This document shows, piece by piece, positions 1 through 6,264 of a stretch of DNA of 19,644 nt. Below the pieces are notes generated by a model that was not told the origin of the DNA, searched no databases, and saw only the letters and a list, made by a program, of their open reading frames with translations. Made by a program: the position numbers and the translations under genes. Within the stretch, counting starts at the first letter, position 1. Each line of letters starts with the position of its first letter. This stretch comes from an uncultured Flammeovirgaceae bacterium (GTDB lineage: Bacteria > Bacteroidota > Bacteroidia > Cytophagales > Cyclobacteriaceae), in assembly GCA_937138955.1 (NCBI GenBank), contig CAKZPJ010000566.1, positions 1-19,644 of the forward strand, given 5' to 3'.

Positions 1-186
1 TACCTCCGCTATCGGGCAGGCAAGCACTTCCCGACTGATGTGATTACCGGATATATAGTAGGAGCTTCACTGGGCTATCTAATTCCTCATTTGCATAAGG
101 ACGATAACTCGACCGAGAGCACGCAAAACACTGCTGGACAAATGCCTATCATTCAACCTCTGTTTCAGATTACGTTTCTTCTTTAA
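1..186 (+). CDS. PAP2-family (type 2 phosphatidic acid phosphatase) membrane protein, C-terminal end only
   Basis: Reading frame 1 is open from the first base to a TAA at 184-186, giving 61 residues of the C-terminus; the start lies outside the window. The visible part opens with an Arg, then five residues, His, three residues and Asp (R3, H9, D13, in the context GKHFPTDVITGY). This matches the third conserved motif of PAP2 phosphatases (SRx5Hx3D), whose His is the phosphate nucleophile. It is followed by a short hydrophobic stretch (VGASLGYLI) that fits the last membrane helix, then a polar tail. Members remove phosphate from lipids such as phosphatidic acid or undecaprenyl pyrophosphate; the substrate here cannot be told. 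It converges on the Uma2-type gene with a 91-nt gap in which I see no clear terminator. Confidence 0.8.
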   Translation, partial: YLRYRAGKHFPTDVITGYIVGASLGYLIPHLHKDDNSTESTQNTAGQMPIIQPLFQITFLL

Positions 187-277
187 CGACAGTTTCCTCT
201 TTGCAACTACTCTATAAAAGTACTGCTGCTTAGCCAGTGAATCTCAATAAAGCCTAGCTCTTTGTTTGCCAATATGC

Positions 278-853
278 TTATCTCAGCCATGTTAGCTCAA
301 ATGTAAAACCGGGTAGCACAGTTTTTCCTGAAAGGGTTTGGTCAAAGCCAATGATTCGCTCAACCTTATTATCGTAGTACACCCAGACTTGTTCTTCTTT
401 AGGATAGATCAGCCACCCCAATTGGCAACCATTGTCCACCCATTCCGTCATCTTTTCTTGGGATGTTTTTAACGTATCGGAGGGAGAAATTAACTCTACT
501 ACAAAATTGGGGCATAGCGGAGGAAATTTTTCTTGCTCTTCGTAGGATAGGGCCTCCCACCGAGACGTAGCTACCCACGCCGCATCCGGGGAGCGCATTG
601 CACCATTAAGAAGGAGGAAGCCTGTAGAAGAATTAAAAACTTCGCCGAGCTGAACTTCTTCATTCCAAATCCACAAACGAGACGTGATACTACTATTTTT
701 CTTTCCAGTGAGTCCTCCAGTAGGTGACATAATAATAATCTCTCCGTTCGCGTTTCGTTCAAATCGTAAGTTGCGGTTCTCCTGGCAGAAATCGAAGAAC
801 TCATCGTCAGTAAACTGTAAGTTCTTAGGCAGCCTGATTGCATACTTTTCCAT
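278..853 (-). CDS. Uma2-family (DUF820) putative PD-(D/E)XK endonuclease
   Basis: This 191-residue protein has the length and motif order of the Uma2 family, which has a restriction-endonuclease-like fold. A PTGG turn sits near residues 45-48. The likely metal-binding set is Asp90 in SPDAAWV, Glu120 in PNFVVELISPSD and Lys134 before the EWVDNGCQLGWLIYP segment. All three are present, so the active site looks complete. Family members are abundant in cyanobacteria and Bacteroidota, often as scattered paralogues, and their cellular role and target are not established. There is no signal peptide, so it should act in the cytoplasm. It lies 66 nt downstream of the M42 peptidase on the same strand and could be cotranscribed with it. 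The ATG at 853 is well placed, and the protein starts directly with the family N-terminus. Confidence 0.85.
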   Translation of the reverse strand: MEKYAIRLPKNLQFTDDEFFDFCQENRNLRFERNANGEIIIMSPTGGLTGKKNSSITSRLWIWNEEVQLGEVFNSSTGFLLLNGAMRSPDAAWVATSRWEALSYEEQEKFPPLCPNFVVELISPSDTLKTSQEKMTEWVDNGCQLGWLIYPKEEQVWVYYDNKVERIIGFDQTLSGKTVLPGFTFELTWLR

Positions 854-919
854 AAGATGAAGATAAGAATTTTCACTAATAGATGATAACTCCCGGTATT
901 GCGTGTAGGCTTATCTTTT

Positions 920-1969
920 CTAACGATGCGACCAATCGTACTGATCTAGCGTCTCTAGAGAAACTTTCAGTAGATGAATACAACCATCTATGTCTTCTTT
1001 ATTAGCCATTTCAATTACTTGATGAAGATGGCGGGTAGGGATAGAGATAGCTCCAGCAATAGAGCCTTGTTTACCCATACGCTGCACTCCGGCGGTATCG
1101 GTACCTCCGGCGGTAAGTACCTCGGGTTGCCACTTAATTTCGTTCTTCTCAGCAGTTTGCTTCATGAATTCTACCATGCGATAGTCGCAAATGGTGGAAC
1201 CATCCATCACTTTAATGGCTGCTCCCTCACCTAACGAAGTAATTTTTTGGTGGGCTTGCGCTCCGGGCAGATCAAACGCAATAGTGGTGTCTAAACCAAA
1301 CCCAAAATCAGGATTGATAGAGTGAGCGGCTACGTTAGCTCCGCGTATACCCACTTCTTCCTGAACGGTGAAGACTCCGTACACATCGTAGGGCACATCG
1401 CTAAGCTGGCGCAGTGTTTCAATCAAGATAAATACTGACACCCGATTGTCAATGGATTTACAGTTTACGCAGTCACCCATCTCAATAAGTTCTCGTTCGC
1501 GGGTAATGGGATTACCTACGCTAACTAGCTCCTTCACCTCATCAGCTTTCATACCCAGATCGATGAAATAATCGGTATTTTTCGGGTTTTTGTTGCGTTC
1601 TTCGGGAGTCATTACGTGAATGGGTTTGCTACCCATTACCCCAATCAGGTCTTCTTTTCCGTGGACAATTACTCGCTGGGCAGTTAGCGTTTTAGGATCA
1701 AAGCCACCCAACGTATGAAAGCGAATAAAGCCGTTATCGTCAATGTGGGTAACAATGAAGCCAATCTCATCCATATGAGCGGCTACCATCACTTTCTTAC
1801 CATCCGGGTTGTTTTTACTCTTCTTCACTGTGATCACACTACCCATGTTATCAACTTCCCAGTGGTCCACTAATGGTTCTATTTCTTTAATAACCAATTG
1901 GCGCACTCGCTCTTCAAAACCGGGAGCACCAGCTACTTCACAAATTTTCTTCAGTAATTCTACGTTCAT
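920..1969 (-). CDS. M42-family zinc metallo-aminopeptidase (glutamyl aminopeptidase / FrvX-like)
   Basis: The 349-residue protein is full length for M42 (tetrahedral TET-type) aminopeptidases, which remove N-terminal residues from short peptides in the cytoplasm. The expected ligands of the two metals are visible: His65 and Asp67 in AAHMDEIGF, Asp174 in KSIDNR, Glu205 after the catalytic base Glu204 in TVQEEVGIRGA, Asp227 in GFGLDTT, and His316 in PTRHLHQV. A GGTDTAG segment near 288-294 is also typical. There is no signal peptide. Older annotations call such proteins endoglucanase M or FrvX; the peptidase reading is better supported by the family. It is divergent from the aminotransferase across a 106-nt gap holding a perfect palindrome, and is followed by the Uma2 gene. 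The ATG at 1969 gives the usual short N-terminus. Confidence 0.92.
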   Translation of the reverse strand: MNVELLKKICEVAGAPGFEERVRQLVIKEIEPLVDHWEVDNMGSVITVKKSKNNPDGKKVMVAAHMDEIGFIVTHIDDNGFIRFHTLGGFDPKTLTAQRVIVHGKEDLIGVMGSKPIHVMTPEERNKNPKNTDYFIDLGMKADEVKELVSVGNPITRERELIEMGDCVNCKSIDNRVSVFILIETLRQLSDVPYDVYGVFTVQEEVGIRGANVAAHSINPDFGFGLDTTIAFDLPGAQAHQKITSLGEGAAIKVMDGSTICDYRMVEFMKQTAEKNEIKWQPEVLTAGGTDTAGVQRMGKQGSIAGAISIPTRHLHQVIEMANKEDIDGCIHLLKVSLETLDQYDWSHR

Positions 1970-2037
1970 AATTATTTTACCATGTGATTTTAACCCGTCA
2001 TCGCAATCCGTACTTATTAGATACTATTGCGAGGCTA

Positions 2038-2051
2038 AAATTACGTAATTT
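2038..2051. promoter_or_regulatory. 14-bp perfect palindrome in a divergent promoter region (candidate operator)
   Basis: The sequence AAATTACGTAATTT reads the same on both strands. GGC at 2033-2035 and GCC at 2053-2055 lie just outside it, though not symmetrically. It sits in the 106-nt gap between the divergent M42 peptidase and aminotransferase genes, with 24 nt between it and the aminotransferase ATG. An 8-mer TAATTTCG (2046-2053), one base from the Bacteroidota -7 consensus TAnnTTTG, overlaps its right half. A bound regulator could therefore block that promoter. Function is inferred; no matching regulator gene is in the window. Confidence 0.4.
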
Positions 2052-2075
2052 CGCCCGACAATAAAATGAGTAAGT

Positions 2076-3389
2076 ATGCGACAACGGTTACTACGAGAAG
2101 GAGCCAATGAGTTGAGCTATGAGATCCGAGGAATTGTACGTAAAGCCCACCAAATACGAGCATTAGGCCATACTATTTTTTGGGAAAATATTGGTGACCC
2201 AGTACAGAAGCACTACCAAATGCCTGACTGGATTAAAGAAATTGTGGTCTCACTAGTGCAAAAAAATGACACTTTTGGCTACTGCGACTCTAAAGGAGTA
2301 CTAGAGACCCGCCAATTTTTAGCCGAGCTTAATAATCAACGAAACGGAGCACAGGTAACTGCCGAAGACATATTGTTCTTTAATGGACTGGGGGATGCTA
2401 TTGGCAAACTTTATCAGTACTTAATACCGACTTCGCGAGTAATCGGCCCATCACCTTCGTACTCTACTCATTCCTCGGCCGAGGCTTCTCATGCTAATCA
2501 TCACCCTATCACCTATAATCTCGATCCAAATAATAATTGGTATCCTGACTTAGACGATTTACGGTTAAAAGTGCAGTACAACCCTAACATTGTCGGCATT
2601 TTATTGATTAATCCAGATAATCCTACTGGAGTAGTGTATCCTAGAGAGATTTTAGAAGAAATTGTAGAGATAGCTCGCACCTACGATTTATTCCTAGTGG
2701 CTGATGAAATCTACCTGAATATTACGTACAATGGAGCCAAGGCACATGCGTTAGCCGAGGTAATTGGGGAGGTACCAGGTATCTCTATGAAAGGTGTTTC
2801 CAAAGAATTGCCTTGGCCGGGTGCCCGTTGTGGCTGGATGGAATTCTACAATCGCCATCAGTCTAGCGATTTTAATAAGTACTGTGCCACATTGGAGAAC
2901 GCTAAAATGATTGAGGTTTGCTCTACCAAGCTTCCTCAGTTGGCAATCCCTAGAATTATGGATAATGCTCGCTACACTAATTATCGCGAGAGCTTCAATC
3001 AGGCGATTGGACAACGAAGCCACATAATCAGCGAGTTACTGGCAGATATTCCGACCATCACCTTCAACCCAACCTACGGAGCTTTTTACAATACGATTAT
3101 CTTCCGCAATGGTGTACTGAAGCCTGATCAGAAGTTGAGAATTGAAGATAACCAGGCAAAAAATTTATTAGAAGATTGGTTAACGCAAGATCTAGATATG
3201 GCGTTAGATAAACGCTTTGTCTACTACTTGCTAGCGGCAAAGGGAGTATGTGTCGTTCCCATTTCTTCCTTTTGCTCCGATCTTCAGGGCTTTCGCGTAA
3301 CGCTACTAGAAAATGATGAGGAAATCCTGCGAGAAACCTTTACTCGTATTCGGGAGGCGGTAATTGAGTTTACAGAACTGATGGGTTAA
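2076..3389 (+). CDS. Pyridoxal-phosphate-dependent aminotransferase, class I/II
   Basis: The 437-residue protein belongs to the fold-type I aminotransferases, which move an amino group between an amino acid and a 2-oxo acid. Visible landmarks are the substrate-binding region near YCDSKGVLETRQFLA (69-83), Asn182 in NPDNPTG, Asp210 and Tyr213 in VADEIYL, the Schiff-base Lys243 in GVSKELPWPGARCGW, and Arg251 contacting the cofactor phosphate. A late GFRVTLL supplies the carboxylate-binding Arg. It is somewhat longer than typical aspartate or alanine aminotransferases (about 400), with extra sequence around 325-375. The substrate cannot be read from the sequence; an alanine/aspartate-type enzyme is most likely. 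There is no signal peptide. An ATG at 2066 is out of frame, so 2076 is the start. It is a single-gene unit, convergent with the lipoprotein gene. Confidence 0.9.
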   Translation: MRQRLLREGANELSYEIRGIVRKAHQIRALGHTIFWENIGDPVQKHYQMPDWIKEIVVSLVQKNDTFGYCDSKGVLETRQFLAELNNQRNGAQVTAEDILFFNGLGDAIGKLYQYLIPTSRVIGPSPSYSTHSSAEASHANHHPITYNLDPNNNWYPDLDDLRLKVQYNPNIVGILLINPDNPTGVVYPREILEEIVEIARTYDLFLVADEIYLNITYNGAKAHALAEVIGEVPGISMKGVSKELPWPGARCGWMEFYNRHQSSDFNKYCATLENAKMIEVCSTKLPQLAIPRIMDNARYTNYRESFNQAIGQRSHIISELLADIPTITFNPTYGAFYNTIIFRNGVLKPDQKLRIEDNQAKNLLEDWLTQDLDMALDKRFVYYLLAAKGVCVVPISSFCSDLQGFRVTLLENDEEILRETFTRIREAVIEFTELMG

Positions 3390-3437
3390 TGACTGGTGCC
3401 ATCGTGACGCGGATCAATAACAGGCAAAGAGGCAATT

Positions 3438-3465
3438 ATTCATCACTCACTATTCATCAGGCATT
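3438..3465. repeat. Short heptamer-periodic tract in a convergent spacer
   Basis: Four consecutive 7-bp units read ATTCATC, ACTCACT, ATTCATC and AGGCATT; the first and third are identical. The tract lies between the ends of the aminotransferase and the lipoprotein gene, and is purine-rich on the strand of the lipoprotein gene. It shares the 7-bp period with the tract at 5202-5278. I see no hairpin terminator in this 79-nt spacer. Confidence 0.5.
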
Positions 3466-3468
3466 ACT

Positions 3469-4374
3469 TCAAGAGTTTCCCTTAATCACCCAGTAGTCAT
3501 CCATGTAGTGCTCCTTTAGTTCATAGTTACGGTTATCCCAGGTTTGCTGCTTTAGCAAGATGTTAGGATACTCGCCACTGAACCAGTATTCGTTTGCCTT
3601 ACTATTATCTAGTTGCACTGTTACTTTCCAGACATCATTGACCTGACTCATATCGTATTCGGTAGACAATTGTAAGCCTTCATCCTTGGTCACTGAGAAA
3701 GTGGCATTATAAATTGTGGGCTCTTTCGCTTTACTGCTGACTTGCGACTCAGCCACCGCTTGTTGAAAAGAAAGTCCGTCAGCAAAATTTAAAGCGCGCA
3801 ATGAGTGAGAAAGCTGGTCTTCAAACATAAATCCACCCTTGATCGTCGTCTCGCCAACGCCTTGCCCATCCCAATAGCTGTTGTAGCCAAATGTGTAGCG
3901 TTTACCATCAGCAATAAAGTGTTTTGCAGTATTACCGCACCATTCCTGCGAAGAGTTAGTCAGCTTGTAAACCATAGATGGTTGATCGCGCTTGTAAAAA
4001 ATACTGGTCATGAAATGGTAGGGATAATTATCGGTCGGAATGCGAGCAAATTTGTTCACCTTCATCACATCAAACAGATCATTACGGGAATAGTCATCGG
4101 TTTTTACTTTGTATTCCTCATTGAAGGTTTCTTTCACTAGTACAAAAACGTACTCAAAGTTACGAGGCTTACCGTAAATGGTACGAGTAGCTTCATATTT
4201 AGCCACCTCAGCCTTCCCCTGATCCCAAGTAGATTCCTTCGCCCATTCCTGATTAAAGTGCTCGGCTGAAGGAATTCGGTCTTGCGCGTTGCCTCCGGTA
4301 CAAGCGTAGAGTGCGCTCATCAGTCCGAGAAATAGTAAGGATTTTATTGTATTAATGTCGATAAGCTTTTTCAT
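3469..4374 (-). CDS. Predicted lipoprotein of unknown function
   Basis: The 301-residue protein starts with a charged N-terminus and a hydrophobic stretch (SLLFLGLMSALYA, about 12-24) ending at Cys25. This is a type II signal peptide, although Tyr at -2 is unusual in a lipobox. The mature protein begins CTGGNAQDR and lacks the usual inner-membrane retention Asp at +2. The body looks soluble and beta-rich. It contains WDQGKAEVAKYEATRTIYG near 50-68 and NYPYHFMTSIFYKRD near 117-131. From memory, these resemble a family of about 300-residue Bacteroidota proteins sometimes labelled septum formation inhibitor Maf, although they lack the Maf fold; I do not endorse that name. No catalytic motif is recognised. 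It follows the glycosyltransferase gene on the same strand with a 205-nt spacer and may be the last gene of the rhodanese run. Confidence 0.75.
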   Translation of the reverse strand: MKKLIDINTIKSLLFLGLMSALYACTGGNAQDRIPSAEHFNQEWAKESTWDQGKAEVAKYEATRTIYGKPRNFEYVFVLVKETFNEEYKVKTDDYSRNDLFDVMKVNKFARIPTDNYPYHFMTSIFYKRDQPSMVYKLTNSSQEWCGNTAKHFIADGKRYTFGYNSYWDGQGVGETTIKGGFMFEDQLSHSLRALNFADGLSFQQAVAESQVSSKAKEPTIYNATFSVTKDEGLQLSTEYDMSQVNDVWKVTVQLDNSKANEYWFSGEYPNILLKQQTWDNRNYELKEHYMDDYWVIKGNS

Positions 4375-4472
4375 AAGTATTCGTTTTTAGTCACTGATCA
4401 CTCCGGATAAGTTCTGGAGCGGGACAGGTTGGTCAATGGTCATTTGATTTTGGAGTTTGGTAAATCATTTAT

Positions 4473-4550
4473 CTTCAGCTTTTCATCCTTTTACCCTTCA
4501 CCTTGAACCTTTCAATCCCTCTACCCTTCCCCTGTCTTCCTTTTCATTCG
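4473..4550. repeat. Pyrimidine-rich (purine-rich on the coding strand) degenerate 7-8 bp repeat tract
   Basis: The plus strand is almost all C and T across about 78 nt. It consists of loosely repeated 7-8 nt units such as CTTTTAC, CCTTCAC, CTTGAAC, CCTCTAC and CCTTCCC. It lies in the 205-nt spacer between the glycosyltransferase and lipoprotein genes, so the minus-strand transcript would hold a long GAAGGG-type purine run. It has no open frame of note and no hairpin. The boundaries are approximate because the units decay gradually. Confidence 0.5.
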
Positions 4551-4579
4551 TAATTTCTGAGGAAAAGTTATGCTATTAT

Positions 4580-5194
4580 CTACTTTAGGTACTTTGCGCC
4601 TAAAGACGATCGCTTCAGGTCATCAATTGTATCAATATCGTTAAGGATTGGTAGTTCCTTGAGCGAAAGTTGTTGCTTCTGAATATCCTGACGGGTACGG
4701 TCTGCTACCGACTCGGTACTCCATGTTTTATTAGAAAACAAAGAAGCGTACAACTGGTTCATCCCCAGCAAATAATACCCCCCATCCTGCGATGAGCCTA
4801 ACACCACATCGTGTTCGTGCAGAGCGGTGAAGGCTTCAGTTAGATGTTCAGTAGTCAGGTCAAAACAATCAGTGCCGATAATGCAGATGCGAGCGTAGCC
4901 TCGGGCAAAACCCTGAGCAAAAGCCTGCTGCATTCGCTCGCCTAAATCACCTGCCGACTGTAATGCTTTCTGAAAAATGCTCGATTCCCACTGGTCATCA
5001 GCTACAATGTAGGGAGTATAATAAACGATTTTTTCCTGCGATAAAGCAAATGTAACCGCATGGGTATGGGACAATAACCCCTGGTAAACCTCTAGTGCCT
5101 TCTCATCACCCACACTAGCCGCCAACCGAGTTTTAGCTTTCCCAAGCTGAGGTACTTTAGTAAAAATGATGAGTAGCTCCTTGTCAGTAGTCAT
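4580..5194 (-). CDS. TIGR04282-family glycosyltransferase (DUF2064, GT-A fold)
   Basis: The 204-residue protein has the nucleotide-sugar transferase layout of this family. The N-terminal loop FTKVPQLGKAKTRLA (11-25) would bind the nucleotide, GTDCFDL (107-113) carries the metal-binding Asp109, SSQDGGYYLLG (134-144) carries Asp137, and a late NDIDTIDDL (185-193) closes the fold. Most relatives I know have Pro after GTDC; here it is Phe. Members occur in arsenosugar clusters beside ArsM and a radical SAM enzyme, but also elsewhere, and the substrate here is unknown. No arsenic gene is in view. It is cytoplasmic. It follows the two rhodanese genes on the same strand with an 85-nt spacer made almost wholly of heptamer repeats, which run up to its ATG at 5194. 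Confidence 0.85.
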   Translation of the reverse strand: MTTDKELLIIFTKVPQLGKAKTRLAASVGDEKALEVYQGLLSHTHAVTFALSQEKIVYYTPYIVADDQWESSIFQKALQSAGDLGERMQQAFAQGFARGYARICIIGTDCFDLTTEHLTEAFTALHEHDVVLGSSQDGGYYLLGMNQLYASLFSNKTWSTESVADRTRQDIQKQQLSLKELPILNDIDTIDDLKRSSLGAKYLK

Positions 5195-5201
5195 CAGCTT
5201 T

Positions 5202-5278
5202 CAGTCCACAGTCTACAGTTATCATTCATTACTTTCAATTTCCGGTCTCCAGTCTCCAGTCTCCATCCTCCGGTTTCC
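5202..5278. repeat. Heptamer-periodic tract filling the rhodanese-glycosyltransferase spacer
   Basis: Two blocks with a 7-bp period are visible. At 5202-5222 the units are CAGTCCA, CAGTCTA and CAGTTAT. At 5244-5278 they are GGTCTCC, AGTCTCC, AGTCTCC, ATCCTCC and GGTTTCC. A less regular stretch joins them. On the coding (minus) strand these read as GGAGACT and TGGACTG-like units. The tract fills nearly all of the spacer from just after the rhodanese stop codon to within about 8 nt of the glycosyltransferase ATG. It would therefore form the untranslated leader of that gene. Confidence 0.65.
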
Positions 5279-5279
5279 G

Positions 5280-5789
5280 TTAATATATTTTTACTCCGCT
5301 TTTCAGCCATTTAGACCAGTTTCGGTTGTAAGTATGTACGCTGTCGGTAGGTTGATTCTGGGAATTAATGATTTCTTTATGTTCATTTTTCCACTGAAAA
5401 ATACCACCGTACAGATTGTAAACATGCCGAAAGCCAGCTTCTTTCATAGCTTCGCCTACTCGCTCACTACGGTAGCCTACCGAGCAGTAAACCACCACGG
5501 TATCTTCTTTGGAAAGACGGCTTAGCTGATCGATATCAAACGAATCGTAGTCAATTAGTTGCGCCTCCGGTAAGTGACTTACGTTATACTCTTCTGGAGC
5601 TCGAGTGTCTAGCAGCACTATATTCGTCGTTTGTTGTTGAAGGCTGTCCAAGGTAGTTGGCCGCATCAGCGGAACTGAGTTTTTGTAGAGCGAAGCTAGT
5701 TTCTCGTCGTAGTTTTTTTGTCCACAAGCCAAGAGAGAAATACTTCCCAATAGAATTAGCTCAATCCTCAGCCGTAAAAACTTCTTCAT
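5280..5789 (-). CDS. Rhodanese-like domain lipoprotein
   Basis: The 169-residue protein has a lipoprotein signal peptide (lipobox LLAC, Cys22) followed by a linker and one rhodanese domain. The domain shows LLDTRAPEEYNVSHLPEA (59-76) and the active-site loop VVVYCSVGYRS with Cys102, which would carry the persulfide sulfur. It ends with the typical VYNLYGGIFQWKNE helix (about 125-138), then a tail of about 30 polar residues. Rhodaneses transfer or hold sulfane sulfur; an envelope-anchored copy could act in sulfur trafficking or oxidative defence, but the acceptor is unknown. Its ATG overlaps the stop of the upstream rhodanese gene in an ATGA (5786-5789), so the two are very likely translationally coupled. 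The loop CSVGYRS differs from that of its partner (CLSGGRS), hinting at different substrates. Confidence 0.9.
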   Translation of the reverse strand: MKKFLRLRIELILLGSISLLACGQKNYDEKLASLYKNSVPLMRPTTLDSLQQQTTNIVLLDTRAPEEYNVSHLPEAQLIDYDSFDIDQLSRLSKEDTVVVYCSVGYRSERVGEAMKEAGFRHVYNLYGGIFQWKNEHKEIINSQNQPTDSVHTYNRNWSKWLKSGVKIY

Positions 5790-6166
5790 TCTTTTTTCAC
5801 ATTAAGTCCAGCAGCCTGCCAGCTTCGGATGCCTCCGCTTAGGTTTTTCACATCTTGGTAACCCGCTTTCAGTAGCTGCTGGGCCACTCGTCCGCTTCGC
5901 CCTCCTGACAGACAATACACCACCACTGGTGTTTCTTCCGAAATATCCTGAATATCGCTCAATTGAAAAGTAGTGTAATTGACAAACCGAGCACTCTTCA
6001 GATGACCAGCTTGGTATTCTTCCGGCGAACGAGTATCAAGCACGACAATGCTACTGTCTTCCTGTAAAAGTACTTGCAGATCATCCGCCTCAATTAATGG
6101 AACAGTTGATTGAGCTAAGCTTTTCAGAGAGAAAAACATCCAAATTAGTGCAACCCGAAGTATCAT
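5786..6166 (-). CDS. Exported single-domain rhodanese
   Basis: The 126-residue protein has a cleavable signal peptide (hydrophobic 3-16, likely cleavage after SLAQ near 19) and a single rhodanese domain. The domain has VLDTRSPEEYQAGHLKSA (42-59), the catalytic loop VVVYCLSGGRSGR with Cys85, and the closing NLSGGIRSWQAAG. The loop length fits sulfurtransferases rather than the related Cdc25 phosphatases. It should act in the periplasm. It is the first gene of a minus-strand run: it overlaps the rhodanese lipoprotein gene by 4 nt and is followed by the glycosyltransferase and perhaps the lipoprotein gene. A 98-nt spacer with a 10-bp inverted repeat separates it from the GH88 gene upstream. I see no strong promoter match there; TCAATTTG, one base off TAnnTTTG, lies close to the start. 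Confidence 0.88.
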   Translation of the reverse strand: MILRVALIWMFFSLKSLAQSTVPLIEADDLQVLLQEDSSIVVLDTRSPEEYQAGHLKSARFVNYTTFQLSDIQDISEETPVVVYCLSGGRSGRVAQQLLKAGYQDVKNLSGGIRSWQAAGLNVKKE

Positions 6167-6198
6167 GATGAATTACAAATTGAAAAATTAAAGATGAT

Positions 6199-6254
6199 AA
6201 AATTACAGCTTATAGAAGCCGATTTTCAATCACACGACAACCGTCTGTAATTTT
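6199..6254. repeat. 10-bp perfect inverted repeat with a 36-nt loop
   Basis: AAAATTACAG (6199-6208) and CTGTAATTTT (6245-6254) are exact reverse complements. They lie in the 98-nt spacer downstream of the GH88 gene and upstream of the rhodanese gene. The stem is AT-rich and is not followed by a clean T-run on the minus strand, so it is a weak terminator at best. It could alternatively be a protein-binding site. Confidence 0.4.
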
Positions 6255-6264
6255 CAATTATCAA

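Noticed and set aside
278..853. Uma2 protein as part of a mobile or defence island
   Set aside because: It sits between ordinary housekeeping-type genes with no integrase, repeats or defence partners.
3469..4374. Septum formation inhibitor Maf function for the lipoprotein
   Set aside because: Maf proteins are about 190-residue cytoplasmic pyrophosphatases; this is a 301-residue lipoprotein without the Maf motifs.
4580..5194. Arsenosugar biosynthesis cluster
   Set aside because: Only the TIGR04282-type transferase is present; no ArsM methyltransferase, radical SAM enzyme or arsenic regulator is seen nearby.
5244..5278. CRISPR array
   Set aside because: The repeats are 7 bp, directly abutting and degenerate, without spacers or cas genes.
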